Made by a program: the position numbers and the translations under genes. Shown here piece by piece: positions 8,898 to 16,542 of a stretch of DNA of 64,000 nt. The stretch lies in the NCBI RefSeq assembly GCF_038449125.1, contig NZ_CP151800.1, positions 2,762,406 through 2,826,405 on the forward strand. Reading direction: 5' to 3'. This stretch comes from Kosakonia sp. BYX6. Lineage in GTDB: Bacteria > Pseudomonadota > Gammaproteobacteria > Enterobacterales > Enterobacteriaceae. The notes under the pieces are model-generated. The model was not told where the DNA came from. It saw only the letters and a list, made by a program, of their open reading frames with translations, and did not search any database. Each line of letters starts with the position of its first letter. Position 1 is the first letter of the stretch.

Positions 8898-10085
8898 ATG
8901 ACCACTTGCTCTTCTTCTCGCGGCAAACAAGGGATACTGCTGATTGCCGGGATCCTGATGATTGCGACGACGCTACGCGTCACCTTTACCGGTGCCGCCC
9001 CTCTGCTTGATGCGATTCGCGCGCAATACGGTTTAACCACCGCGCAAACCGGCATGCTCACCACGCTGCCGCTGCTGGCTTTCGCGTTGATTTCCCCTTT
9101 AGCGGCTGGCGTTGCCCGCCGTATTGGCATGGAACGCAGCCTGTTTGCGGCGCTGGTGCTTATCTGCTTAGGCATCGCTATTCGTTCCCTGCCTTCACCG
9201 GTATTGCTGTTTATGGGCACGGCGGTGATTGGCTGCGGGATAGCCCTGGGTAATGTGCTGCTGCCGGGGATGCTGAAACGCGATTTTCCCGGCCATGTGG
9301 CAAAACTGACCGGTGCCTATTCCCTGACGATGGGCGCTTCGGCGGCGCTGGGATCGGCCGCGGTCGTGCCGATTGCGCAAAGCGGTGCCGGCTGGCAAGG
9401 CGCATTACTGGCGCTGATGGTTTTCCCGCTGCTGGCGTTAGTGCTGTGGCTACCGCGGTTGCGCCATGGTGCGCCGGCGCCGCTCAGCAACGCCGGTGCA
9501 TTGCATAGCCGGGTGATTTGGCGCTCCGCGCTCGCCTGGCAAGTGACGCTGTTTCTCGGCATCAACTCGTTGATTTATTACATCGTGATCGGCTGGCTGC
9601 CGTCGATTTTGATTAGCCATGGCTTTAGCGAGGCGCAGGCGGGTTCTCTGCATGGCGCGTTACAACTGGCGACCGCCGCGCCCGGTTTGCTGGTACCGCT
9701 AGTGCTGCACCGGCTTAAGGATCAGCGCGGGATCGCAGCATTGGTGGCATTGATGTGCGCCGTCGGTTCGCTGGGCTTATGGTTAGCGTCGGAACATGCG
9801 GTGCTGTGGACGCTGATTTTTGGTTTTGGTTCCGGCGCGACGATGATCCTCGGTTTGACCTTTATCGGGCTGCGCGCCAGTTCCGCGCATCAGGCCGCTG
9901 CGCTCTCCGGTATGGCGCAATCGGTGGGGTATTTATTGGCCGCCTGTGGACCGCCGCTGATGGGTAAAATCCACGACGCCAGCGGGAGTTGGCATATTCC
10001 GCTGTTAGCCTGCGGGGTGTTGTCGGTGGTGATGGCGGTGTTCGGCGCGTATGCCGGGCGCGACAGAGAGATGGTCGCGAAGTAG
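8898..10085 (+). CDS. nimT: MFS exporter NimT (2-nitroimidazole efflux, CynX/NimT family)
   Basis: A 395-residue 12-helix transporter of the CynX/NimT group. It starts TTCSSSRGKQGILLIAGI, and the pattern LRVTFTGAAPLLDAIRAQYG is typical. In E. coli NimT exports 2-nitroimidazole and is repressed by NimR; the divergent layout is kept here. Start ATG 8898 chosen by homology; the ribosome binding site ATGAGAA is weak. A long REP array follows in place of a simple terminator. Confidence 0.9.
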   Translation: MTTCSSSRGKQGILLIAGILMIATTLRVTFTGAAPLLDAIRAQYGLTTAQTGMLTTLPLLAFALISPLAAGVARRIGMERSLFAALVLICLGIAIRSLPSPVLLFMGTAVIGCGIALGNVLLPGMLKRDFPGHVAKLTGAYSLTMGASAALGSAAVVPIAQSGAGWQGALLALMVFPLLALVLWLPRLRHGAPAPLSNAGALHSRVIWRSALAWQVTLFLGINSLIYYIVIGWLPSILISHGFSEAQAGSLHGALQLATAAPGLLVPLVLHRLKDQRGIAALVALMCAVGSLGLWLASEHAVLWTLIFGFGSGATMILGLTFIGLRASSAHQAAALSGMAQSVGYLLAACGPPLMGKIHDASGSWHIPLLACGVLSVVMAVFGAYAGRDREMVAK

Positions 10086-10089
10086 TATT

Positions 10090-10121
10090 TTGCCCGGTGG
10101 CGCTTCGCTTACTGGGCCTAC
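10090..10121. repeat. REP element
   Basis: TGCCCGGTGGCGCTTCGCTT followed by ACTGGGCCTACA forms an imperfect palindrome of the enterobacterial REP type. It sits 4 bp after the nimT stop codon and leads the larger array. Confidence 0.75.
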
Positions 10122-10128
10122 AAATCCC

Positions 10129-10510
10129 AATGCATTTGGTAGCGCGTAGACCTGATAAGGCGAAGCCGCCATCAGGCGTTAACAAGGGCGCCTTTATTGC
10201 CGGATGGCGGTATAAATACCTTATCCGGCCTACAAACCGCGATGCATTTGGTAGCAAGTAGGCCTGATAAGGCGAAACCGCCATCAGGCGTTAACAAGGG
10301 CGCCTTTATTGCCGGATGGCGGTATAAATACCTTATCCGGCCTACAAACCGCGATGCATTTGGTAGCAAGTAGGCCTGATAAGCGAAGCCGCCATCAGGC
10401 GTTAACAAGGGCGCCTTTATTGCCGGATGGCGGTATAAATACCTTATCCGGCCTACAAACCGCGATGCATTTGGTAGCGAGTAGGCCTGATAAGCGAAGC
10501 GCCATCAGGC
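10129..10510. repeat. Tandem 112-bp BIME/REP array, about 3.4 copies
   Basis: The marker TGCATTTGGTAG recurs at 10131, 10243, 10355 and 10466, giving periods of 112, 112 and 111 bp. Each full unit has two REP palindromes in opposite orientation: one around GCCTGATAAGGCG...CGCCATCAGGC and one around GCCGGATGGCGG...CCTTATCCGGCC. They are joined by GTTAACAAGGGCGCCTTTATT. The units are nearly identical. The array fills the convergent gap between nimT and the gene ending at 10520, the usual place for such elements. The open frames across it are not credible genes. Confidence 0.93.
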
Positions 10511-10519
10511 AATCACGCG

Positions 10520-11227
10520 TTACTCCCCCGCCGCGCGAAGCATCGCTTGCACCAGCGGTACCGGGCGTCCGGCCAGCGCGCCGCGCTCATGTTGGAACAG
10601 CGTGGCGACAAAGAACGGATGCGTCACCAGTTCCACGGCGCGGATTTCGCCCTCTTCATCCCAGCCCGTTACCCGCAAATCGCCGCTTTCCAGTTCGCGG
10701 GCGAAATCTGGCGAAACACCAAAGCTACAGCGGTACGCTTCTTCAATTTCATTGCGCCCATAAGCACGGGCGATCAGGGTATTTGGGCGCAGCTCAATCG
10801 GCCCCGTTTGATCCACCAGCGCGCAGGCCAACGGTGAAATCACCATCCGCCCTTCGTTTTCTGTTTCGGCGTGCGCCGCATCCTCCCAGCCCAGCACATT
10901 ACGGGCATATTCAATCAGCGCATGCTGGAACCCGCCGCAGGTGCCGAGGAACGGCACGGCGTTTTCTCGCGCGTACTTGATCGCGGTAAACGCGCCACGG
11001 GCATTTTTATAGGGGCTTCCTGGCACGACCCAGATAGCGTCATAGCCAACCAGATCTTCATTGCTGGTGATTTCACTGGTCGCCAGCCAATCGTAATCGG
11101 CGGTTACCTCCAGTACGGCGGCGGCATCGTCAATCGCGAGTGGAATAGCCTGATGCGCAACAATGTCGTGGTTGTAATCACCCACCAGCGCGATGCGAAG
11201 TGTTTTTTTCGGGGGGATATGCTGCAT
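10520..11227 (-). CDS. CTP synthase C-terminal region-related protein (class I glutamine amidotransferase-like)
   Basis: About 235 residues, related to the glutaminase half of CTP synthase. The nucleophile motif is GTCGGFQHALIEYARNV. A later stretch, HPFFVATLFQHERGALAG, resembles the CTP synthase HPE region, although an HE replaces the usual HPE. The synthetase half is missing, so it does not make CTP alone. Members are annotated in several bacteria without an established role. Start chosen at ATG 11227 because AAGGAC lies just upstream; the frame extends to 11275 without a good ribosome binding site. This gene and the next are inserted between nimT and yeaO. Confidence 0.82.
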   Translation of the reverse strand: MQHIPPKKTLRIALVGDYNHDIVAHQAIPLAIDDAAAVLEVTADYDWLATSEITSNEDLVGYDAIWVVPGSPYKNARGAFTAIKYARENAVPFLGTCGGFQHALIEYARNVLGWEDAAHAETENEGRMVISPLACALVDQTGPIELRPNTLIARAYGRNEIEEAYRCSFGVSPDFARELESGDLRVTGWDEEGEIRAVELVTHPFFVATLFQHERGALAGRPVPLVQAMLRAAGE

Positions 11228-11374
11228 GAAAAGTGTCCTTATGCCGTGGTAGTTAACGAATAACATAAGGAACATGACGATAGCGGTCTTTTAATGTAAT
11301 CACAACACCTTAAAATCGGCAGAGTGTTATCACGCCAAATTATGAAAAAATGGCTGGCTCTGGAGTAAACCACG

Positions 11375-11890
11375 ATGGCGAAACTTATGCAGCAGACTAA
11401 AATCCTCGTCAGCGCCTGCCTGATGGGCTTTAAAGTGCGTTACAACGGCAGCGAGAAAGCCGCATTGCAGGCAACACTGGAACGCTGGCAGCAGGAAAAG
11501 CGCTTAGTCGTGCATTGCCCGGAACTGGCCGCCGGATTACCGGTGCCGCGCCGCCCGGCGGAGATCGTCGCCGGAAGCGGTGCGGATGTGATGCGTGACA
11601 CCGCGCGGATTGTCGAAGATAACGGCCAGGATGTGACCGCGCATTATCAACTGGCGGCCTGGCTCGCGTTGCAAGCTGCGCAGCAAAGCGGCTGCCATGC
11701 GGCACTTCTTACCGATGGCAGCCCAACGTGCGGCAGCCAGTTTATCTATAACGGCACCTTCAGCGCCACGCGCCAGCCGGGAATGGGCGTTGCTGCCGCG
11801 CTGCTCGAACAACACGGCATCCGCGTTTTCTCCGAACAACAACTTCCGGCGCTGATCGCCTGGGTTAACGAAAGGGAGGCAGAGAGATGA
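11375..11890 (+). CDS. DUF523 family protein
   Basis: A 171-residue protein with conserved cysteine-containing motifs of the family: SACLMGFKVRYNG at the N terminus, CPELAAGLPVPR, and LLTDGSPTCGSQFIYNGTF in the middle. The function is not established. GGAG precedes the ATG. Its stop overlaps the yeaO start by 4 bp (ATGA), so the two are probably cotranscribed. Confidence 0.85.
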   Translation: MAKLMQQTKILVSACLMGFKVRYNGSEKAALQATLERWQQEKRLVVHCPELAAGLPVPRRPAEIVAGSGADVMRDTARIVEDNGQDVTAHYQLAAWLALQAAQQSGCHAALLTDGSPTCGSQFIYNGTFSATRQPGMGVAAALLEQHGIRVFSEQQLPALIAWVNEREAER

Positions 11891-12234
11891 TCCAATGCAA
11901 ACGCGTGTATGAATCGCCAACGAAAGAGGATGGCTACCGGGTTCTGGTCGACAGATTGTGGCCGCGCGGGGTGAAAAAAACCGACCTTCACTATGATGAG
12001 TGGTGCAAAACGTTGGCGCCTTCAACGGAACTACGTAAGGCGTTTCACGGCGAAGCGATCGATTTTGCTGCCTTTAGCGAAAGCTATCGACAGGAGTTGG
12101 ACGCACAAAAAGAGGAAGGGAAAAAGCTGGCGGCGCGGGGAAAGGAAAGCGCCGTCACGCTGTTATTCGCTGCGAAGAACACCGAACAGAATCACGCGAT
12201 TGTACTTGCAGACTGGCTGCGCACGCTGGCTTAG
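11887..12234 (+). CDS. yeaO: DUF488 family protein YeaO
   Basis: A 115-residue protein beginning MIQCKRVYESP, with the DUF488 signature DRLWPRGVKK and YRQEL, then TLLFAAKNTEQNHA and LADWL. It matches E. coli YeaO in length and position (after nimT, before yoaF). Its biochemical role is unknown. It overlaps the DUF523 gene by 4 bp and the convergent small gene by 4 bp. Confidence 0.9.
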   Translation: MIQCKRVYESPTKEDGYRVLVDRLWPRGVKKTDLHYDEWCKTLAPSTELRKAFHGEAIDFAAFSESYRQELDAQKEEGKKLAARGKESAVTLLFAAKNTEQNHAIVLADWLRTLA

Positions 12235-12536
12235 CCGATTGCGCGTTCGCGCACGTCCTGCGGCTCGCTGTCGGGTTGTAGCGGCATTAAATGTTCGCCG
12301 CGCACAAAAGCAAAACCGTGCTGACCGTCAAACGAGGAGACATCCCCGGTGACCAGCCACAGCGCGCGCAGAGCGGTACGCGGCATTTCCGTCACTACCC
12401 CGTTCACCGGGTTCAGGAACCGTTCACCTGGCTGGCACAGCCCGAACAGTTCAACAGATTTACCAATATTGCTTCGCCCGGTGGCGGTTTGGGCACCAAT
12501 GATCAACGCCTGGCTGCCCGCTCGTAACTGAAACAT
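12231..12536 (-). CDS. Conserved hypothetical protein, about 101 aa
   Basis: I do not recognise a named family. The protein begins MFQLRAGSQALIIG and contains ERFLNPVNGVVTE and LVTGDVSSFDGQHGFAFV, with no membrane segment or signal peptide. It looks like a compact beta-rich domain. The case for a real gene is a good ribosome binding site (GAGAGAAGT just before ATG) and tight placement, overlapping the yeaO stop by 4 bp. It is not part of this block in E. coli as I recall it. Confidence 0.6.
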   Translation of the reverse strand: MFQLRAGSQALIIGAQTATGRSNIGKSVELFGLCQPGERFLNPVNGVVTEMPRTALRALWLVTGDVSSFDGQHGFAFVRGEHLMPLQPDSEPQDVRERAIG

Positions 12537-12614
12537 ACTTCTCTCGTGCGCTCCCGAATAAACCTGAAATGAGATAATTCCGAAAGCGGAGTTTACCGGG
12601 CTTTTTTTGCGCTG

Positions 12615-12860
12615 TCACGATCCCGATGAGGGGTGATCGCGACGCCATAGCGCCCATTCGTCAATCACCTCGCCGCCCGGTAATTTGCACTCGGTGCGCA
12701 CGCCTTGCGGGCTTTGAACCGGTACGCGCACGCCGCCGCGTTGTTGGCAATACATTGCCGCCGGGTTTGCCTGGCCGATTTGCGGATGTTGCGGAGAGTC
12801 AGGTTTTGCAGCAGAACACCCGGCAACAATCAGGGGGAAAACCAGCAACCAATAGCGCAT
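12615..12860 (-). CDS. yoaF: DUF333 lipoprotein YoaF
   Basis: An 81-residue predicted lipoprotein. The lipobox IVAGC puts the acylated cysteine at residue 15. The DUF333 domain follows: NPAAMYCQQRGG, then ECKLPGGEVIDEWALWRRDH. It corresponds to E. coli YoaF between yeaO and dgcP. It is probably anchored in the outer membrane; its function is unknown. Confidence 0.9.
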   Translation of the reverse strand: MRYWLLVFPLIVAGCSAAKPDSPQHPQIGQANPAAMYCQQRGGVRVPVQSPQGVRTECKLPGGEVIDEWALWRRDHPSSGS

Positions 12861-12965
12861 CTTTTTTATCCTTCAATTGGCGAAAAACGTTTACGAGAAT
12901 AGCCCTGCCGCGGGGATATCTCCATGATTTCTCCATCCTTACTGCACTTTTTCTGGTTATAGTCT

Positions 12966-13047
12966 GCCTCGTTCTCACCCATGACCAGAGAACATCATTC
13001 CGTAATCAATGAGTTTTTTGCCCCGCTTCATCAACGGGGCTTTTTTT
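12966..13047 (+). ncRNA. Candidate small RNA (short transcript ending in an intrinsic terminator)
   Basis: A TATAGT hexamer ends a few bases before this stretch. The stretch ends in the hairpin GCCCCG / CGGGGC followed by seven Ts, about 80 nt later. There is no coding gene between them, apart from a 12-codon reading frame beginning at 12923. No match to a known small RNA is claimed, and the -35 element is weak. Confidence 0.25.
13020..13047 (+). terminator. Rho-independent terminator with no upstream annotated gene
   Basis: The six-bp GC stem GCCCCG (13020-13025) and CGGGGC (13035-13040), with a nine-base loop, is followed by seven Ts. It lies 140 bp before dgcP and points toward it. Confidence 0.8.
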
Positions 13048-13187
13048 CATTGCCCTGCTAAATCTGAGTGTTACCCCGCCCCGATATATCAAATTTTCTT
13101 CGTTCATGCTTTAATGGCGCGCAGTCGAAATTTTCAGCATTAATGTGCACTGCCATAGTGTAACCAGAGCACAGGAGTTAAAAAGTC

Positions 13188-14216
13188 ATGTCCGATTTCA
13201 TTCTCACCCGCGTCTCTGAAACCCTTTCGAAAGAGCAATCCCTTGAAAGTTTGGTTCGCCAGCTACTGGAAATGCTGGAGATGGTGACCGATATGGAATC
13301 GACCTACTTAACCAAAATCAGCGACGACGCCCGCCTGCAACACATCGTTTATTCCCGCAATAGCAAACAACTCGATATCCCGGAAGGGTTTTCCGTGCCG
13401 TGGGGCGATAGCCTCTGTAAACGCGCGCTGGATGACGGTTGCCTGTTTAACGATGACGTTGCCAACCACTGGAGTGAGTGTGAAGCAGCGCAAGCGCTGG
13501 GTATTACTACCTATTTGAGCACGCCAGTGCATCTGGCCGACGGTTCACTCTACGGCACGTTGTGCGCGGCCAGTAACGAGAAGAAATCCCTGAGCGTGCG
13601 CGGTGAACAAGTGCTGCATCTGTTTGCCGGTTTGATTGCGCAGTCAATTGAGAAAGAGCACCTGGTGAACCAGCTTCGCGAAGCCAATGCCGCGCTGATC
13701 GCCCATTCCTACACCGATGTGTTGACTGGCCTGCCCAACCGCCGGGCCATTTTCGAAAACTTGTCGACGCTGTTTTCCCTCGCCCGTCATCTGGAAATCC
13801 ACGTGATTATCGCCTTTATCGATCTGGATAATTTCAAAGGCATCAACGATCAGTTGGGTCATGAAGCAGGCGATCAGTTCCTGATTGAAGTCGGCAAACG
13901 GCTGGCGAAAGATCGCGGCAAAGATGATATTTTTGGCCGACTCGGCGGCGATGAATTTCTCATTGCCTGTCCTGGCGGGCCGCTGGTGCAGCCGCAAGGT
14001 ATCCATCTCGTCTCATTGAAAAAGAGCCTCGATAAACGGCTCACCGGCGAATACCAGCTTGGCGAACAGCATATCGACTACCCTGGTGCCAGCGTTGGCG
14101 TTATCGAAATCAACCCGGAGCTGTATGATGCGGATGGCGCACTGCGCGCGGCCGATGAAGTGATGTACCGGGTGAAAAAGAATAAAGAGAAAAAAACCTT
14201 TATCCTGCTCAATTAA
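13188..14216 (+). CDS. dgcP: Diguanylate cyclase DgcP (GAF-GGDEF)
   Basis: A 342-residue cytoplasmic protein with an N-terminal GAF domain (about residues 20-165) and a C-terminal GGDEF domain (about 175-340). The catalytic motif GGDEF is intact at 253-257, and DLDNFKGINDQLGHEAGD carries the usual metal- and substrate-binding residues. It should condense two GTP to cyclic di-GMP. The RxxD inhibitory site is not in the standard register. It matches E. coli DgcP (YeaP) in length and in its position next to yoaF. It begins a run of c-di-GMP and chemotaxis genes. Confidence 0.93.
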   Translation: MSDFILTRVSETLSKEQSLESLVRQLLEMLEMVTDMESTYLTKISDDARLQHIVYSRNSKQLDIPEGFSVPWGDSLCKRALDDGCLFNDDVANHWSECEAAQALGITTYLSTPVHLADGSLYGTLCAASNEKKSLSVRGEQVLHLFAGLIAQSIEKEHLVNQLREANAALIAHSYTDVLTGLPNRRAIFENLSTLFSLARHLEIHVIIAFIDLDNFKGINDQLGHEAGDQFLIEVGKRLAKDRGKDDIFGRLGGDEFLIACPGGPLVQPQGIHLVSLKKSLDKRLTGEYQLGEQHIDYPGASVGVIEINPELYDADGALRAADEVMYRVKKNKEKKTFILLN

Positions 14217-14312
14217 ACGCATCTGCCGTAGTTAGTAGCTTGAGAAAAATCTCATTTTCCACTATTTCATATACAATTAATTTTGGCGTTTATCGCCAGC
14301 GAAGGAGTTTTC

Positions 14313-14387
14313 GTGAGAAAGACAACCATCATTATGCTGATCGTGGCGATTGTCGCCGTTGCCGGAACCCAATTCGGCTGGTGGTAA
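14313..14387 (+). CDS. yoaJ: Small membrane protein YoaJ
   Basis: GTG 14313 opens a 24-codon frame reading (M)RKTTIIMLIVAIVAVAGTQFGWW, in two parts: a short basic start and one hydrophobic helix ending in G-W-W. It matches the 24-residue E. coli small protein YoaJ (K-K-T-T-I-I-M start, G-W-W end), which also lies just after dgcP. The ribosome binding site AAGGAG is five bases before the GTG. Its function is unknown; it is likely a single-pass inner-membrane peptide. Confidence 0.82.
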   Translation: MRKTTIIMLIVAIVAVAGTQFGWW

Positions 14388-14493
14388 TAACAGCGAGCCG
14401 GGCCAGGTTTTATTAAGCAGCGAACTCCCGAACATAGGATGGCGTCATCTGAACAGAACACCATAGTCTCATTTATTTGGGCGGGAGCTCGCA

Positions 14494-16326
14494 ATGTTCA
14501 CTGGACTAAAAAAAAGCGAAAGCAAACGGCTTGCCGCTCTGGAGCTGCTGCGCAGGGAAGATAAAACACGTGATGCAGCGCTGGCCGAATTTGCTCGTCT
14601 GGCATGCGAAGTGATGGGTGTCGAAGGGTGCTTTATCACCACATTTGATGATGATTTCCAATATATCAAATATGTTAAAGACATCCCGATTAAGCACGCG
14701 CAAATACGCATTGAACAGACAATGTGCCAATATTCGCTCGATGCCAGACAAACGGTTATGAGTTCCGATACACGCCTTGATGAACGCTTTAATCATCAAC
14801 CCCTGGTAAAAAACGGCGATATTCTTTTTTACGCTTCCGCCCCAATGATTAATAAAGATGGCACGGTGCTCGGCACATTATGCGTAACCCATCCTGAAAC
14901 CTATGTTCCCACCTCCCGGCAAATTACCAACTTCCACCGTGTTGCGGCTCTCGCCACGGTCTATCTCGAATCTTGTTACACCATTGGGCTTGTCGATGCG
15001 TTAACCGCTTTGCCCAACCGCCAGTTTTTGATGAAAGAGATGGCGCGTCTGTCGCTGGAAAAAGCGAGTGGCAGTTACGCGCTAGTGATTTTCGATTGTA
15101 TTGATATGCCCCGCGCTTATGAATTGTCCCGCTATCTGGGTGTGGAAGCGCTGGAGAAACTGCTGCGCAGTTTTGGCCCATTGCTGCAACTGCGGTTGAA
15201 GCTGAAAGAGGAAACCACGCTTTACGCATTCGCCACCGGGCGTTTCGCCGTTTTGGCGGAGATGGATTATGCGCTGGCGCTGGTTAAGCGGGCGGAAAAA
15301 CTCCCCGGCATGCAGGCGAAGATTGCCGGTGATATTGATATCAACCTGACGATCCACGCCGGCTACGTCAAATTCTCCCCCCTGGAAGATAACGTGCAGG
15401 AGATTGTGCGCCAGGGCATTAGCGCACTGCACGAATCCATCCGCCAGGGGATTCCGGTGTTTCAATTCAATCCGATCCTCGATCACAAACGGAATAACGA
15501 CTTCAAGCTGCTGTATGACCTCAGCGAGGCGATCAAGTCAGGCGATCAGCTTTACCTGGTGTATCAGCCGAAGGTTTCCCTGCGCTCAGGTAAAACCGAA
15601 GGCGTGGAGGCGTTACTGCGCTGGAAACATCCGCAATTGGGGCAGGTTTCCCCGGCGGTGATTGTCGCGCTGGCGGAAAAAACCACCCTGATGTCGGATA
15701 TTACGCAATGGGTCATCAAAACGGTGATCGCCCAGCTTAAAGCCTGGAAACAGCATGGTGTGTCACTGCCAGTGTCGATTAACGTGACGGTCAGTGATTT
15801 TTCACACCCGGGTTTCGCTGATGAGCTGGCGCGAAACGTGTTAGCCGCCGGGCTGTATACGTCGGATATTCGTATCGAATGCCTGGAAACCGAGAAGATG
15901 CTGGAGAGCGATCCGGCTCTTGAAGAGTTGGATCGGCTGAAACTGCTGGGCTTTACCATTTTGCTGGATGACTTCGGCGCGGGTTACAGCAACATCAGCT
16001 ACTTGCGACGTATTCCGATCGACATTATCAAACTCGACCGCTCGCTGGTGAGCCAAGTGACCACCGATACCGGCAGCCGCATTATTGCGCGTAACGTCAT
16101 CACCATGCTGAAAGAGCTGGATTATGTGGTGCTGGCGGAAGGGATTGAAGATCTGGAAACGGCGCGCATGCTCGAAGAGTACGGCTGCGACGAGGCGCAG
16201 GGTTACTTGTTCTCGCGCCCGCTGTCACCGGACGAAATTCCGGCGTGGCTGGCGGACAGCAAACCTTATCGCCTGTTGGCAAAGATCAATGCTGAATCGC
16301 AGCAACAGCATCAGTACGGTTCGTAA
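14494..16326 (+). CDS. c-di-GMP phosphodiesterase, GAF - degenerate GGDEF - EAL
   Basis: A 610-residue soluble protein. A GAF domain (about residues 20-165) is followed by a GGDEF-like domain whose catalytic site reads ATGRF at 247-251, so it is inactive as a cyclase. The EAL domain (about 345-595) keeps the catalytic set: EAL at 372-374, INVTVSDF, ECLETE, LLDDFGAGYSN, IKLDRSL, LAEGIED and EAQGYLFSRP. It should hydrolyse c-di-GMP to pGpG, possibly controlled by ligands of the GAF or GGDEF domains. It is adjacent to dgcP and a chemoreceptor gene. GGGAG precedes the ATG. Confidence 0.92.
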   Translation: MFTGLKKSESKRLAALELLRREDKTRDAALAEFARLACEVMGVEGCFITTFDDDFQYIKYVKDIPIKHAQIRIEQTMCQYSLDARQTVMSSDTRLDERFNHQPLVKNGDILFYASAPMINKDGTVLGTLCVTHPETYVPTSRQITNFHRVAALATVYLESCYTIGLVDALTALPNRQFLMKEMARLSLEKASGSYALVIFDCIDMPRAYELSRYLGVEALEKLLRSFGPLLQLRLKLKEETTLYAFATGRFAVLAEMDYALALVKRAEKLPGMQAKIAGDIDINLTIHAGYVKFSPLEDNVQEIVRQGISALHESIRQGIPVFQFNPILDHKRNNDFKLLYDLSEAIKSGDQLYLVYQPKVSLRSGKTEGVEALLRWKHPQLGQVSPAVIVALAEKTTLMSDITQWVIKTVIAQLKAWKQHGVSLPVSINVTVSDFSHPGFADELARNVLAAGLYTSDIRIECLETEKMLESDPALEELDRLKLLGFTILLDDFGAGYSNISYLRRIPIDIIKLDRSLVSQVTTDTGSRIIARNVITMLKELDYVVLAEGIEDLETARMLEEYGCDEAQGYLFSRPLSPDEIPAWLADSKPYRLLAKINAESQQQHQYGS

Positions 16327-16343
16327 CGCCGGAAAATTAGCCT

Positions 16344-16366
16344 GACTGCTGTTTTTCACAGCAGTC
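16344..16366 (+). other. Hairpin after the GAF-GGDEF-EAL gene
   Basis: A nine-bp perfect stem GACTGCTGT / ACAGCAGTC with a five-base loop lies 17 bp after the stop codon. No T-run follows, so it is either a Rho-dependent or RNA-stability element rather than a typical terminator. Confidence 0.4.
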
Positions 16367-16458
16367 GTTAAGCGTCACAAAAATGTCATAAATGATATAT
16401 CTTAAATTTTCTCAGTGACTTAACGACAATTCTGTCTACTTTTTGGCCTCCCGTCGGT

Positions 16459-16486
16459 TAAAGTCCTTTTTAACCAGAGTCGATAA
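16459..16486 (+). promoter_or_regulatory. FliA (sigma-28)-like flagellar promoter for the chemoreceptor gene
   Basis: TAAAG (16459-16463) and GTCGATAA (16479-16486) match the FliA elements TAAAG and GCCGATAA, with one mismatch in the -10. The spacing is 15 bases, one longer than the usual 14. It lies about 57 bp before the ATG of a methyl-accepting chemotaxis gene, a typical FliA target. Confidence 0.65.
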
Positions 16487-16542
16487 TATTGGAGTGCGCT
16501 CGCTGCTCGTGCGCCTTTATTGACTATGGGAAACATTGTTTG

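Larger units (their letters stand above)
12861..13187. promoter_or_regulatory. Intergenic region upstream of dgcP with an internal terminator
   Basis: This 327-bp stretch between divergent yoaF and dgcP holds no supported protein gene. The only clear element is a rightward intrinsic terminator at 13020-13047, which has no known gene in front of it. A TATAGT hexamer near 12956-12961 could start a short transcript ending there. The remaining 140 bp should contain the dgcP promoter. Confidence 0.5.

Noticed and set aside
10172-10408. Open frames running through the REP array
   Set aside because: They translate the repeat itself in several frames and strands, so they arise from the repeat structure and not from a gene.
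10129-10510. Regular repeats that might be taken for a CRISPR array
   Set aside because: The units are 112 bp, nearly identical throughout with no unique spacers, and consist of REP palindromes. No cas gene is present.
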